Shown: positions 1 through 12,174, counted from the first letter of the stretch. The stretch is 64,000 nt of DNA from Helianthus annuus (GCF_002127325.2 NC_035443.2:117740646-117804645); one strand, 5' to 3'. Program-made: numbers and translations. Notes: generated by a model not told the origin, from the sequence alone.

Positions 1-273
1 AACTTCGATAGAATCGAACCACTGGAGTAGCTAGGACACACCTCCTTCACCCGTGAACTCCATCGGGTCACAGGCTTTGAAGTGTTAGTAGAGGCAAGCA
101 GATTGCAGCGCTTCCGTCTTAGAGTCTTCCGAGGTTCGAGAGTTGTTGAGAGAGTGCACTTGAGCGACAATTTGAGGAATGACCTTGGCCACTAGCGAGG
201 CAATCCTCTTCTCAGCGCTTCGTTTGGCTCTTCTCCTAGCTGTTTGTCTCGAAGTAGAGTCGTTTGAAGACAT
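1..273 (-). pseudogene. E0 gag, N-terminal part, frameshifted
   Basis: Start of a gypsy Gag (capsid/nucleocapsid precursor). The ATG at 273 begins MSSNDSTSRQ, followed by a basic stretch and a segment ending in IPQIVAQ that matches the N-terminus of the E2 Gag. A stop falls at 85-87. Between 84 and 1 the similarity continues in another frame (FKAC-P-EFTGE, then QWFDSIEV), with a further in-frame stop. The gene is therefore disrupted by at least one frameshift and one nonsense change, and it leaves the window at position 1. Confidence 0.7.
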
Positions 274-1440
274 CTAGACAAAGAGAGATTTGGAGTGAGA
301 TTCGATCATAATGATTTTTGAGTTTTGTGATGCGATTGAGCGCGATCAAAACTTGTTGCGAGTAATATAATAGATTTCACATAGGAGCCACATAGGAGAC
401 ACGAGATTCCTAAGTTCCCACATAATTGATTTGCTGTATATAATCAGTTGTAGTTTATGCTTATACATATACATGTCGGTGTGGAATGCGCGAGGATGCC
501 TTGAAGGGAGAAAGCGAGGGCGAGAAATTAGACATTAGTTTTTTTTTTATGCGAACATTCGGTTTTCGTTTTTATATTGCGATGGTTGTACGATTTGTGC
601 GTTTGCAAAAGCAGGGAGCGAAAATCGAGAAATCGATAAAGCGTAAAGTTTTAAATTGTAAACACATAAGCGTAAATAGGTTCCATAAAGCGTAAAATCG
701 GCGAATCGTATGCTAGAAAAATAGATAGAGTGCCTCGGTTGTTTAGGCGTCGACTGCCCAAGGTAACCCGACTATACCCAACAAGTTCGTACACGCGCGT
801 TGCCCTAGAAGACTATGCTTCCACTGGGATGCAGCTCATGGCATTCGTCTTCCCAGTCATCGCATGGCTCGAGTCATCTTTACGGTCGAGTCCTTGGTGA
901 GAGCTTTTGAAAACCATTTTATAAAGAGTGGAATGGTTTATTAAGATACGGGTTTCACCCCTGACTTAATAACTTCGCTCCTAGCTGTGGTTGTGTTATT
1001 CAAATAAATTGGGGAGTTCCACTAGAGTTTGAAATGGAGACTTTCGTTGAGTTATGGATGTCACGCCTAGCTCGACAAAAAGTTCCACTAGAGTGAGCGA
1101 TCTTATCGAGAGTTCTTGGTTTTCACGCTTGATCTCGACTGGACCACTTGGTTGTGTTATGCGAGTATTTTTCGAAAACGTGTGTATTGTGTTGGCCTTA
1201 GTAAAGGCTAGGTAACATTCTAGCCTTAGGTAAGGCTCTTCGTGTGAGTTGTAGACTTGTAATATGCGGTGTTCATGCGAAGTTGTAGTTTTAGCGGATT
1301 CGAACGAGAGTATCAAGTAGGCCCGTACAAATCCTACTGGGTTCGCGCGAGTCGGCCCGTTGGTACTTAGACTATAGACTAGGTCGTTTCTAAGACATCG
1401 ACCCAGACTAGGTCGAGTCTGGCCTAATTACCTATAGTTA

Positions 1441-1454
1441 TGGCTCTGATACCA
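1441..1454 (-). other. E0 primer-binding site (tRNA-Met type)
   Basis: Read on the minus strand this is TGGTATCAGAGCCA, the usual initiator tRNA-Met primer site of plant chromoviruses. It lies three bases inside the 5' LTR. The same site occurs in E1, E2 and E3. Confidence 0.85.
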
Positions 1455-1457
1455 ATC

Positions 1458-3912
1458 TGTCACACCCCAACCGATGGCAGAATCATCGGGGCGTGGCACT
1501 AGGCGAATCAGATTTCTCAAGAGAATCCATAACAACTAAAAGCGACAGTATTTATTACATTTGTTATCCCATACTAACAAACGATACAATCACATAAGTT
1601 ATCACAGATTTCTTGTCCTCTCGAACAATACAAATCCGACAACCTAGATTTTAGGTGAGTTTCTAGACTTCCTAACTTGTCTTTATTTAGATTGCAACTA
1701 AACCTGCAACATACGTTAAAACAACGTCAATACAAAAGTATTGGCGAGTATACAAGTTTTCATAGAATAGCGTAAATGAATAAAAAGTGCTGCGAATTAC
1801 CAAATGCATAAATGAGATACCTCAAAGGACAGATACTACCAGCTAAGTCTCTCGGGCTACGATTGTGATTGCTATTCATCCTAACTAGACCCCGTCGGGT
1901 ACTATAGTACTATACTAGTTAAGGCGGGACCTCACGAGTAAAAGTCCTAACACATATGTAACTAGCATCACGTGTAAATATGCATAACAGTTATTCGCAA
2001 GTGATAAACAGTTTGATTGAATAATTCGTTTTGATAATTTCGAGTTGATAGGAACGTATGTTACACCCAAAATGCGATAAAAAGGGTTCGAGTATACTCA
2101 CAGTTCATGTTCACCAAGTAAACACAATCTTGGATTGAAGGGAGCGCGTATGAGATTAGCCTGATCACATAATGATAGCGTAAGCGTTGTACGGTGCGTT
2201 AAACGGTGGCGAGTGAACCAAGTGTCGAATGGTAATCCGATCGGATGGCAATCTGATCGGATGGTCATTCGATCGGATGTCAATCCATTCGGATGGTCAT
2301 CCGATCGGATGGCCATTCGGTCGGATTGAAATTCGTTTGGGATGGATGTGTTTGTGTATGGTGGCATTGAAGTTTTCGTTGTAGCATTTGGAAAACAGAG
2401 AAGTATCTCTACCTTTCAGGTCGTCGATCGAACGGTCGTTCAATCGGATAGCGACCCGATTGGCAGGACACTTAGTGAGAACAAGTTCATAGTAGGATTG
2501 TCACTCGATCGGATAGCAATCCGATCAGATGGCAATCCGTTAGAAACTGATGTTCTTTGGAAATTATGAAAATGTTTAAGTGTCGAAGTTCCAAATGTCA
2601 GCTGATCGGATGGTCATTCGATCGGATGGTAATCCGTTCGAACGGCAATCCGTTCGACGTTCAGAGCCTTGCAAGTTTGAAGAAAAAGTTTAAGTGTGGA
2701 ACCAAGTGCAATCCAATCAGATAGCAGTTCGATTGGATGACTATCCGATCGGATGGCTATCCGATCGGACAACAATCCGTCCCAACGAAACTGATCGTCT
2801 TGAACTTGATTATTTTCGAAAGTTTGCGGTTTGAATGAGACGGTGTGACAACGTATTAGACAATGGAACTCCACCAAGGCTAAGTCATCAGATCGGATGG
2901 GAATCACCCCGTTAGATCGGTTAACTGTCCTTGACGGTTGTTCGTGTTCAACCCGTTAACCAGTCATCCCGTCGATAGAAATCAGTTCTCAAACCGACAC
3001 TTCACTATAGAATGAGTAGAAGGTCTGAACGAGCTCAGATTCTATCGGTTTTGAGTAAAAAGTTAAGAAAGCTTGAGAGAAACTTGAAATACTTAGATTC
3101 GACTTAGATCTAGGTGCGATTAGTGTTTTCATACCGTGGAACCCATTAGATCTGAACTATTCTTGATGAGGTGAGGTCACGCTTCATTGTTCCTAAGAAC
3201 TCCATGATGACATTACCTTAGAACGCCCCAAATCAGAGGATTTTACGGTGAAAAGGTGAGATTTGTTGTTGGAAAAGATGAAGGAATGCGTGTAGATCAT
3301 AGAAGTACAAGATTTGAGCTAGAAACTTACAAGAATTGCGATAAATCGAGAGAAAATAGCCCCAAAGCGTGCTGGTCAAGTGAGAGTTGTCACATCACTG
3401 TTCAAGTGATGTGACAAGTGCTCTTTATAGGTGAAGAGGAGAGAAGGTGATGGAGTGCCATGGATCGGATGGCCATTCGATCGAATGGTCATTCGATCGG
3501 TGGTCTCCGGCGAATTGCGTTTCGATGTTTCGTTTTGTTCGTTAAGCGTTGCAATAGTCTGGTTTCACATTTTCGTACCCACATTCTCATATTTATTATA
3601 ATTAGTCACAAAGGGTCGTATAAAAATCCACATTTCCAAGTTGCGATACAATAATCGGGTTTCGTTTCGAATATGCGTTACTTTACGGCGCATTACGGCT
3701 ATCGAGGAGGGTAGAATATGTCCTCACTCAACGTCATCGTGAGCGTTAGTATATGCGGTATGATGTGTTATAGCGATAAAGTATGCGAAATATGCGAAAA
3801 TACTGCGAGGTAGCGATGTATTCGATATGGCGACATTATGATTCGAATCTCTAGTGCTAGGTGTAACGAGTATAGCGAGCGGTAACAACGCACGAACGTG
3901 TGGGTTGTTACA
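1458..3912 (-). repeat. E0 5' LTR
   Basis: LTR of about 2455 bp. On the minus strand it begins TGTAACAACCC (3912) and ends GGGGTGTGACA (1458), giving TG...CA ends. It holds many copies of a CGATCGGATGG-centred repeat, in two groups (about 2220-2910 and 3460-3500). A TATA-like CTATAAAG on the minus strand at 3423-3430 suits a U3 promoter. It closely resembles the E2 LTRs. Confidence 0.85.
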
Positions 3913-4636
3913 ACAATGATCATACCTGTTCAAAACTTCTTATGACTAAGATCCATGAAAATCATTTTGAAACGAGTTATGCCCAATATGATTCAACTAA
4001 TCATATAAGTGAAAATGGTTCTCAACACTTTGAGTATCCATTATACGGATCAACCATCAAATTCACAATAGTCTTTTAGCAGATTGGTTCTCACGAATCT
4101 AATAGACTACAAACATTTTAGAATATAATATTCATAGATACTTAACGTACTAATATTTGAGCACAAATATAATAGTTAATAAGACATTCAACCATTAAAT
4201 TCAAATAAACGTAAAATATTGTTTACAGTTCAAAACACATCAAATCACTAAATTACAAAATCAGATCCAGTGTCTAGCATGTCTAAGCCCTATACTATCA
4301 ACATGCTTCTCGTGTATCACTTGACGCGTAGGCTTAGTAAACAAGTCCTCTAGATTCTGATCAGTATGAATTTTCTCTACTATGATATTCTCTTTCCATA
4401 ACTTCTCGTATGTAATGGAATTTCCTGAGAATATGCTTCGCGCTATGATGCGACATTGGTTCCTTTGCCTGAGCAATTGCACCTGTATTGTCGCAAAATA
4501 CGTCGATAGGCTTCTGTATGCTTGGTACAACTCCGAGATCAGCAATATTTTTTTTCATCCAAACAACCTCCTTAGCAGTTTCTGAAGCCAATATATATTC
4601 TGATTCAGTGGTCGACTGGGCCACCACGCTACTCAT
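3913..4636 (-). pseudogene. Ty1/copia pol remnant (RNase H end)
   Basis: Minus-strand remnant of a copia polyprotein. From 4636 the reading contains VAQSTTESEYILASETAKEV, then CDNTGAIAQAKEPMSHHSAK and HILRKFHYIREVMERE, the conserved C-terminal RNase H block. A one-frame shift near 4400 moves the remainder (KIHTDQNLEDLFTKP) to another frame, which ends at 4261. About 350 bp of AT-rich sequence (3913-4260) follows and could be its 3' region; I could not define an LTR. E0 lies directly against it. Upstream of 4636 the copia similarity stops abruptly. Confidence 0.75.
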
Positions 4637-5700
4637 CTGATACCCTTTTAAGGGTTCTATGATGGGTCACCGCACCAGACGATGTCGTAAGCGCCGGAGA
4701 TTTTGTACTGGATGAACCTGCCGCCATGGATGAGAGTGGCTGGGATGTTGACAATTCCGGTGACCGGCTGTGGCGGCGAAGGAGCCGCAACACCGGAGGA
4801 GATTTTGGTGTCGGAAGGGGATGTTTGTTTCCGTTCGAATTAGTTGAGAAGATGTTAGCTTTGATGAGGTATGTTTTGGAGATCACTTCTAGATCAGGAA
4901 TTAGAGTTTCTTGGAATACGAGATCATGGAATTCAGATTGGATATCGTCTTCATCGTTATTTTCTGTATATTTTGTGAATATACCATTCCAATATTAAGC
5001 ATTGAAAATTTTGTTTTTATGACGATGACTTTGAATTCGGTGTTTAAATTTTGTAAAAGTTCGAAGGGTATTCTTTTTAAGTGGCGGTAGATGGTGGTGT
5101 AGGGTGGATGGTGGTGAGAGAGAGGGAGAGCAAATTTTTGGTGAGTGATGTTGAGCCCTAATTATTGGGGTGTTATCAAGGTATTAAAAGGGGGGAAACA
5201 CAAGTGGGGGGGTGAAATGACCGTTCTACCCTCATGTGCAGTGCACATGACATAACTTGATAGAAAATTATAATTGAGTTTGCCCTAAAGGACATAACTT
5301 GCAACATTTTCAAACATTAAGTACAAAAGTTATCAATTTTAAAGGTAAAGGATAACGCCTGACATTTGAGACAAACATAAAGGACAAAACTTGTAATTTA
5401 CTCTAATAATAATAATAAGAATAACAATAACAATAACAATAATGGTGTAGTGCAGACGCATGGGAGAAGATGTGAAGATGCATCCTGTGCATGTGTTCAA
5501 CTTCAATTCAAAGACATGTCCTATACATGATGCCTCACTTCAAGGACGCATAAGGTAGCTATTTTTGAAAGTCGGTGAACGGCTATTTTTCGTAACTTTC
5601 CCATGTAATAAACATGTTAGGTCAAACTTGGTGGGCTTTCTTCTCCCCCATATTGGTCTATAACTACACAAGTGTAAAGACCAATAGGTGAACGGCTATT
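4637..5700. other. Intergenic, no gene recognised
   Basis: GC-richer stretch at 4640-4900, open on the minus strand but not recognised: a short frame starting MAAGSSSTKSPALTTSSGAV joins the copia remnant. The rest is AT-rich with a short AAT/AAC microsatellite near 5405-5440. The 14-mer GGTGAACGGCTATT occurs twice (about 5575 and 5687). Confidence 0.4.
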
Positions 5701-5849
5701 CTCACATCACCAAGTATAAAGATTTTTATCATTTAGACTTACCTATAAGTACTGAGGTCAACTCTCACGTTTTCAAGTCCACTAACAATAGGTGATGCGG
5801 AAAATAGGTAAGTCTAAATGATAAAAATCTTTACATTTGGTGATGTGAG
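5701..5849. repeat. Foldback: 46-bp inverted repeat, 57-nt loop
   Basis: The left arm (5701-5746, starting CTCACATCACCAA) and right arm (5804-5849, ending GGTGATGTGAG) are near-perfect reverse complements, with only two or three mismatches. RNA from either strand would form a long hairpin. It could be a small MITE, a MITE fragment or a small-RNA precursor; no clear target-site duplication was found. Confidence 0.75.
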
Positions 5850-7282
5850 CGTGTTTTGATTATCCAAATCATTATTTATTAACGGACTAAAAAATAGTTA
5901 TCCTTTTAAGTTTACAATTTTGCATTTTTAGTTTTTATCCGCTATATGTTTTTAATACAATTGTCCTGTTTAGAATGGAAACGACAAGGTTGAAGCCAAA
6001 GTACACACAACTATAACTATGGCTACTCGTTTATCCGAAAATGATCAATTTCATAATTTTCTCTAAGATCATTGAAATATGATTTTCATTCAAGTGTAAC
6101 ATGATGTAGAAGTTTAATGGTGACCCATGGGGTTGTAAAACATACTTTTAATATATTATTATGTTTCCTGCTATTAATGTTTTAAGAAAATTGGTTTACA
6201 AATGAGGGTGTATACTAGTTTTAAAGGGTGTTTTGCAGCATATAGATTTAACATCTCTTCATTCATTTTTTTCCTACATAAAATAAGAACGAAACACTTA
6301 AAAATCTCTTCCTTTTTACTATAATACATGCAACTTTGTTGCTACATAAATTGATTAACAAACAATCTATGCATGTTGCTTTATTGTATCTTGGGAGGCA
6401 ATTCACCAGACAGACGAACCACCGCAAGTTAAAAAAAAAATAAAATGCAACTTTTATCGGCGACACTCTACGTTTCTTGCGTCCTCACCAAATCATATCC
6501 CGGCGAAAATGAAAATGAAACAATGGCAGCAGCTCATGATTGTGTCTTAAATTTCGAGAGCAACGATTCCATATGCTAATTAATGTCACATCTTAAATGT
6601 TATGTTTGATCCACCCTTCGACGTTTTGTCATAACACTAGAACCGCAAAAGATCAATAGAACATTCTTCAACAAAGATACTTCAACAAATGCGATACAAG
6701 TTAGAATTAGAAATACATGAAGTTGAACACATTTTGAGTATGTTCACACAAAACAACATGCAAAAGAATGAAATAGGGAAAGTTACTGTACAAATAACTT
6801 AATGTACTAAACATACGAATTGCATGAAAAGGAGAAAAGGAGGCGGTGACATTTTTGTAATTATCAGTAACTATCAAAATTACTCTACTAATTTTGATCT
6901 TTTGTAGAGTAATTTTGTAAAATGTTCATATAGAGTAATTTTGGTCTTTTCCTAAAATTCAAAATGTCTTTCACTGTTTCACATTATGAATGAATTTAAT
7001 AAGTTCATACACAAGTTTCTTTTTCTTGTGATCATCAAAATCATTTGGATACAATTAACATGTTAAACATTATAAGTTGACAAAGCAGTTAACGTTTAAG
7101 CTATCATTGAATTCACTGAAACCATTAAACTGAAACTCTGCATTTTACTTTAGTATAATCCAATGTTATGAGAGAAAGTTTAATAATTATATTGGATAAA
7201 GAAACATTATCCAATAAACTCACATGTTCATATAAAACTCAACCACAGTCTAAAACTATCAAACTACCATTTCACAGCAACC
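5850..7282. other. AT-rich intergenic DNA and 3' flank of the ELM2/SANT gene
   Basis: No open frame of note and no recognised element. The part next to 7282 should hold the 3' UTR of the neighbouring minus-strand gene; its polyadenylation point cannot be set from sequence. Confidence 0.4.
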
Positions 7283-9776
7283 TCAAGTTGTTAAGACTCC
7301 ATCACCCAAGTTGTTTATGTAACGCACACCGCAACTCGAGACAAGAGCGGTTTTACCACGAACACGCCTACGGGTCCCATCCTCCAACCCTCTCCTCCGC
7401 TTTTTTGGGTTCAGGAAATCATTAGCAAGAGCTTCCAATGCTTTCGTGGTCAACGCACGGTTTCTTGTACTCTGCCTTTGACCATTGGTACCAGCATTCA
7501 ACAATTCAGTCTGGTTGTTGGTAGTTAATTCAGTTGAATCCGACTGTTTAGCAGAAGATAATGAGTCATCACCGCCATCCGCATCTGGACCCACTCGACG
7601 CTTGTTCAAGTCTATCACTATCCTTGTACGCTTGTCCTCAGAACACAACGTTTTTTCTATGGCTTCATCGTCATCACTCGTGTTGCTTCGTCCAATATTA
7701 TTGACCCGTTGACGCTTTGTTTTTTGTTTGAAAACCAACTTCAGTTTCCTTACCGGTTCACCGTTGTTCACCATTTCACAAACCGGTGAATCTTTATCTT
7801 CCAACGTGTTACGATTCATATCTTCATTATGAGATTCTTCCATTGTGTCATGTTCGGTTTCTCCACAAACACTAGTCGACGTTTGCATAACTTTAACGAG
7901 CCCGACCATACTGGTATCCACGATCGTATACTTCATCGAATCTTGCTCATCATCTACGTCTTGTTTCACACGCGGCTCCACCAACTGGTCCCCGTCAGGA
8001 TCACGTTCAAGAAGGTGCGGTTCAGACGCCACTTTATTCAGGACGTCGGTGAACGAGTCAAAATATTGACTTCCTTTCTCCAAACTCCTTCTAGAATACT
8101 TCGTTACACCAGGTGCAAGAAACACTAAAGAATTCTTCGAGTTTTGAAAACCGTAGCTTTTCGGCTGCTCAGAGTGCCACCCTCTTGCTAAAAGACGAGG
8201 CCACACGACGTCCCAAAAGAGTTCGTCTAATCGCGCTTTGCTTAGCCCGATTCGGTCCTTCAAACTATCGACAATTTCGTCAGTTTTAAGTGACGAGAGT
8301 GCTGATTGAACGTGCTTGTTTTTGGGTATCCTTTTGGTCTTGCTAATAAGGTCTTGTTTCCGTTTTCCGATGGCTACGGATTCTATAAGAAGATTCATGC
8401 CGACAGTATCCCGTAAAGTATATACGTATTTCTCCAATGAAAGTTTTCCCTCCTCAAACGCTCTAACGACCTGAAAAAAAGATCATATTTTAGTAACAAA
8501 TCAGATTTTCTTTAACCTTCAAAGGGGTGGGGGGGATGCAGTGGTAAGCGTTTGATTCCACTAACAGAGGTCTCAGGTTCGAATCTTGCTTCCCCTGGAG
8601 GTAACACAAACAAACAAGACTTATCGAACGAAATTTTTACGTTCGTGTTCGTTTGTTAAGGAAATGAACGTGTTCATGTTCGTTTGTTAATTTAAGGCAA
8701 CGAAAACAAATGAACACAAACTAGTGTTCATTAACATAAATGGAAACAAACAAACACAAACAAGCGTTCATGAACAGAATATATAATACACTGATACTTG
8801 CTAAATATTTTATTTTTCGGAATTTTGAAGTATTTAAATAAAATATAAAAAATAAACACAAATGAACTATCAAACACAATCGAACATAAACAAACATGTT
8901 ACGGAACATTCACAAACATGAATGAAGGAACGCAACTTCTATTCATGTTCGTTCATTTAACGAAGCGAATGGAATTTCTTGTTCGTAACAAACACAAACA
9001 AACTTCCCGCCGAACGGTTCACGTACTGTTCACTTAACGTTTGGTTCGTTTACAGCCCTACCTGGAGGCCACCAGGTCCCATTATTAGCAGGGTATTGGT
9101 GGGGCCCACAAGTTTTCCACTGACAGAATCACACGATTATTAAAAAAAAAAAAACATTAAAGACAAGTCATCATACTTCAAATAGGACTTGTACAGAAAA
9201 CTTTAATCTGTTATGCAAAGAGTGTAGGAAAAGTACCTGTGTCAAACTACTTTTGCATTCGTCTGTGACTTTAGTAAGTAACCGCGACAAAAGCTCGTGT
9301 CGCCTCCACCCACTGAAAATCCGTTTCCCGGGTATGGACTTACGGCTTCGTTTCTTCCTATACAATGACCATTTCCGGTGCTCGTCGCTTCTATAAAATT
9401 TCCCATAGTAATAAGACAGAACATTTGGCATTCCTTTATTGCCCATAAATTTGTTTACAACGCGCAGATTCTTGCCGAATATATATAAACCAAGAAGAAA
9501 ACTATCCTGTTCAATCGCGCTCCAAGATTCTTCATCTGATATTCCACAATCTTCCATACCAGATTTATGATCATTAGTATTGGCATCATGACATAGGGGT
9601 AACTCCATGAGGTGTGATAGCTCGTTTTTTGTGTTCAAAGACGGGATTTGTGCCTGGTATTCGTTCCCGATGCGGGTGGTCTTTTGTGGCTCTCCGAAGA
9701 TGTTACCAGCAGCAGCATACTGTTCAGAATGGAGCCACTCGACGCGTTTATCATTATCTTCCGTATTTCTATCCAT
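7283..9776 (-). CDS. ELM2/SANT-domain nuclear protein (two coding exons)
   Basis: Host gene on the minus strand. Exon 1 is 9776-9237 (180 codons) and exon 2 is 8470-7283, joined in phase 0 across a 766-bp intron with clean sites (ACAG/GTACTT donor, TTTCAG/GTCG acceptor); the product is 575 aa. Residues 34-47 look like an ELM2 start (RIGNEYQAQIPSL). A SANT/Myb-like domain spans about 85-130 (WSAIEQDSFLLGLYIFGKN, then YYYGKFYRS). Residues 265-283 hold the family block around WPRLLARGWHSEQP, and 514-529 the block STRNRALTTKALEALA. KKRRR at 536-540 suggests nuclear import. It matches plant ELM2/SANT proteins of the Arabidopsis AT1G13880 and AT2G03470 type, probably chromatin-related; biochemical role unknown. 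The ATG directly follows an AG, so translation may begin in an upstream exon. Confidence 0.85.
8524..9154 (+). mobile_element. tRNA-derived SINE (split by a MITE)
   Basis: Pol III type head with an A-box-like TGCAGTGGTAAGCG (8537-8550) and a B box GGTTCGAATC (8576-8585), then a tRNA-unrelated body and an A-rich tail (9142-9154). The body is interrupted at 8602-9060 by a hAT-like element. It lies antisense to the host gene inside its intron. The exact 5' end and flanking repeat are not certain. Confidence 0.65.
8602..9060. mobile_element. hAT-type MITE inside the SINE
   Basis: 459-bp insertion flanked by an exact 8-bp duplication CCTGGAGG (8594-8601 and 9061-9068), the hAT hallmark. Read from the right end it begins TAGGGCTGTAAACGAACC, a common plant hAT-MITE end; the left end begins TAACACAAAC and matches less well. 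The interior is full of inverted GTTCGTTTG-type motifs. No coding capacity. Confidence 0.7.
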
Positions 9777-10918
9777 CTATCCATAACCAAACATGAAAAG
9801 AAAGGAGGGTGTGAGCTACAAGCTTCAATCATAAACATGAGATGCTGTAGTTAAACCATAAACCAACAGAAACAACATTAGCATATAAAAATGAGATGTT
9901 GTGACGTCATCATACGGGCCATATGATAGGGGAAAAAATGGTCGTATGACTTTCTTAGTAGTCACATTAGTCATTTGGTGTCAGTCAAATACATATGTAT
10001 GGTTTGACCCTCATATGACCATTTTTCGTCTGTAACACGACCCATATGACCATTTTTGTCTGTAACACGACCCGTATGATCCATACGACACGTAAGTGGT
10101 GTCTGGATAGTGTGTCGTCGTCGGTGGTGTTTGTTTAGACCAACCCTTTTCAAAAGCTTTTATCCTCGATTTCCTCATTTTTAAACTTCATTGACAAGCA
10201 AACACGAGTTATCCCCAAAATGGTTTCTTCATCTTAATAAACCAAAAAATTATAACAAAACGGAAACAATCCCAAATCGAACACAGATAAACATCAACAA
10301 AAACAAAAAATGCCATGAACTACCACAACAATTATCATGGGCGTAGCATAGTGGGGGCTGGAGGGGGCGGACGACACCCCGAACATTTCGCTCAGTATTG
10401 GAGAGTGTGCAGTTTTCGTATAGAAATTTTTGGGTATACACGTTTTTGACCCCCGGTTTTATAGAAATTTTTGGGTATATACGTTTTTGACCCGGGTCGG
10501 AAATCTCAAACAATTATAATATTAAACCTACATCTTGCTAATCATACAGAACCCAATTTACAAACATAACCCACTAATCAAGATCACATCTTTAATTCAA
10601 CCCAAAAGTCAACAATTACAGATTTACAAAACCAAACCAAAAAAAACTCACAAACGAGTAAAAAAACTTACTAAACATGAATATTATTAACAAATCCCAC
10701 GTGCAAACCCAAAAGTAAACAAATGGGTCTCAAATCTTGATGAATTCACATCAAGTTCAAACCTTTTGCAGATCAATTCAATTGTTAACGCTAAACAGAC
10801 ATGGGTTATGAACATAAGAACTTACAAACACAATATAAAGATGAAAAAATGCAAGAAACAGATGCGTAAAAACAGTGGGTGTTGATCAAGAAACGATGGT
10901 AAGAAAGAATTAATTCAC
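9777..10918 (-). other. Putative 5'-UTR intron of the ELM2/SANT gene
   Basis: Between an AG directly before the ATG at 9776, preceded by a pyrimidine-rich tract, and a GT donor at 10918-10917. No coding frame seen. It includes a short tandem duplication (see 10011-10085) and a repeat-like GC-richer block around 10335-10510 in which a TAGAAATTTTTGGGTATA motif occurs twice. Confidence 0.5.
10011..10085. repeat. Two-copy tandem repeat, about 33-34 bp
   Basis: The block CATATGACCATTTTT followed by CTGTAACACGACC occurs twice in direct orientation, differing by one or two bases. It lies in the putative 5'-UTR intron. No function is apparent. Confidence 0.6.
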
Positions 10919-11070
10919 CTTTGAGGACTTATCGAAGACGAAGAGAGAGACCCAAAAGCAAGAAAATGTTGGGTGTTTGTTTATAATAATATGAGACCTG
11001 TGAGTGAGTGATCGAGTTTCATTCGGGTCGATTTGGTGTGTGTTGTTATGTGGCAGTCATAAAGACCGAA
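10919..11070 (-). other. Putative 5'-UTR exon of the ELM2/SANT gene
   Basis: On the minus strand a pyrimidine- and purine-rich leader-like stretch ends CCTCAAAG followed by GTGAATTAA, a good donor. It lies about 30-180 bp downstream of a TATA box. The transcription start is estimated only from TATA spacing. Confidence 0.45.
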
Positions 11071-11099
11071 CCAGCAAACACGTCTCACCAAAACTCTAG

Positions 11100-11106
11100 T
11101 ATATAA
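11100..11106 (-). promoter_or_regulatory. Probable TATA box of the ELM2/SANT gene
   Basis: The minus strand reads CTTATATACTAG here, about 30 bp before the inferred 5'-UTR exon. Fits a plant core promoter, but no experimental start is known. Confidence 0.45.
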
Positions 11107-12162
11107 GGTGTTACTTGTACGTACGTAAGGGAATTAAATTAAAATTAAAATGATTAATATATTTATATCAATAAACCTGTAAAAGAACTAAATTATTAGA
11201 TCTTGTATTGAAAATATGTAGTGGAAAAGAAAAACAGAGACGGTTAACATATATTTTAAAAATAAGTATACGGTTTTTCTATGTTTATGTTTGGAATTTA
11301 TTTTATATTAATCATTTGTGTATGGATTATGTATATTAACTAGTATTAAGTATTTCCATGTTGCGGTAGGAGCGAACACCAACACTGAACTTGTGCCGTG
11401 TTAAATATTAATGTGAAAAAGTTAAACCGAAACGTAAAATATACAAAAGAATAAATAAGTCGATCTAGGACCCGCGCGTTACGATAAATATTCGGTTTTT
11501 TCCTGCTCCTCTATCCCATAGGTATAGTGTTTGAATCAATCCAACTTGTCAAATGGGAACAAATAGACAACGTAAAAACATTTAACCACGCTCGCACATT
11601 GTGCTGTGTTAACTCGCAAAATTTAGAACGGAACGTAAAACGAAAATTTTGCGAAAAATGAAAAGTATAAAGGACCAAAGTTGAAAGTAAAAAAAGTTAT
11701 GAGGTTAAATTGCAAAAAAATGAAAAGTTTTGAGGTTAAAAATGAAAAAATCAAATAGTTTTGGGTTAAAAGTAAAACCCAGTGTATAATACCGTTAAGC
11801 ATAAAAAACAATTAAGCATGATGTACAATAGCTTAATGCATACAAGTGTTACAATTTATACATTATACATATATATAATATGAGAAAGGTTAACGTACAA
11901 AACTGCTTAACGTACATTACGTACGCGACGAAATTACAACATGTGTGATTAAGTTTACAACGTGCGTTATTATATTTTGAACACTTTTGCCATGCGTGAT
12001 TATGCAGCTTATGCGTGATTATGTACAAAACGTTAACTTCATAACCTGCATGATTTTCAAATGCACTAGCGTAATTTCGTCGCGTACGTGAAGTACGATA
12101 AGACGTTTTGTACATTATACTTTCTCTATATAATATAATATAATATATAATATAATATATAA
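11107..12162. other. AT-rich intergenic DNA
   Basis: No gene or complete element recognised. The last 40 bases are TA/ATAAT repeats into which H2 inserted. Confidence 0.4.
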
Positions 12163-12174
12163 CTAGGTTATAAC

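Larger units (their letters stand above)
1..3912 (-). mobile_element. E0: Ty3/gypsy chromovirus (Tekay-like), 5' part
   Basis: Minus-strand LTR retrotransposon that enters from the left edge. In its own direction it shows a complete 5' LTR (3912 to 1458), a primer-binding site, an untranslated leader of about 1.2 kb and the start of gag. The rest of gag, pol and the 3' LTR lie outside the window, so no target-site duplication can be checked; the base run after the LTR is acaat. Its LTR ending and leader closely resemble those of E1, E2 and E3, so all four belong to related subfamilies. The broken gag shows this copy is not autonomous. Confidence 0.85.
8471..9236 (-). other. Coding intron of the ELM2/SANT gene
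   Basis: Phase-0 GT-AG intron. The donor GT is at 9236-9235 and the acceptor AG at 8472-8471, with a T-rich tract before the acceptor. Splicing joins the reading directly from SSLTQ to VVRAFEEGK, continuing the family similarity. Most of the intron is a SINE split by a hAT-type MITE. Confidence 0.85.

Noticed and set aside
4726..4998. 90-codon plus-strand frame
   Set aside because: No similarity recognised; overlaps open minus-strand DNA of higher GC content.
8524..8593. A tRNA gene (A and B boxes present)
   Set aside because: No cloverleaf pairing that I can trace, and an A-tail follows the body; fits a tRNA-derived SINE.
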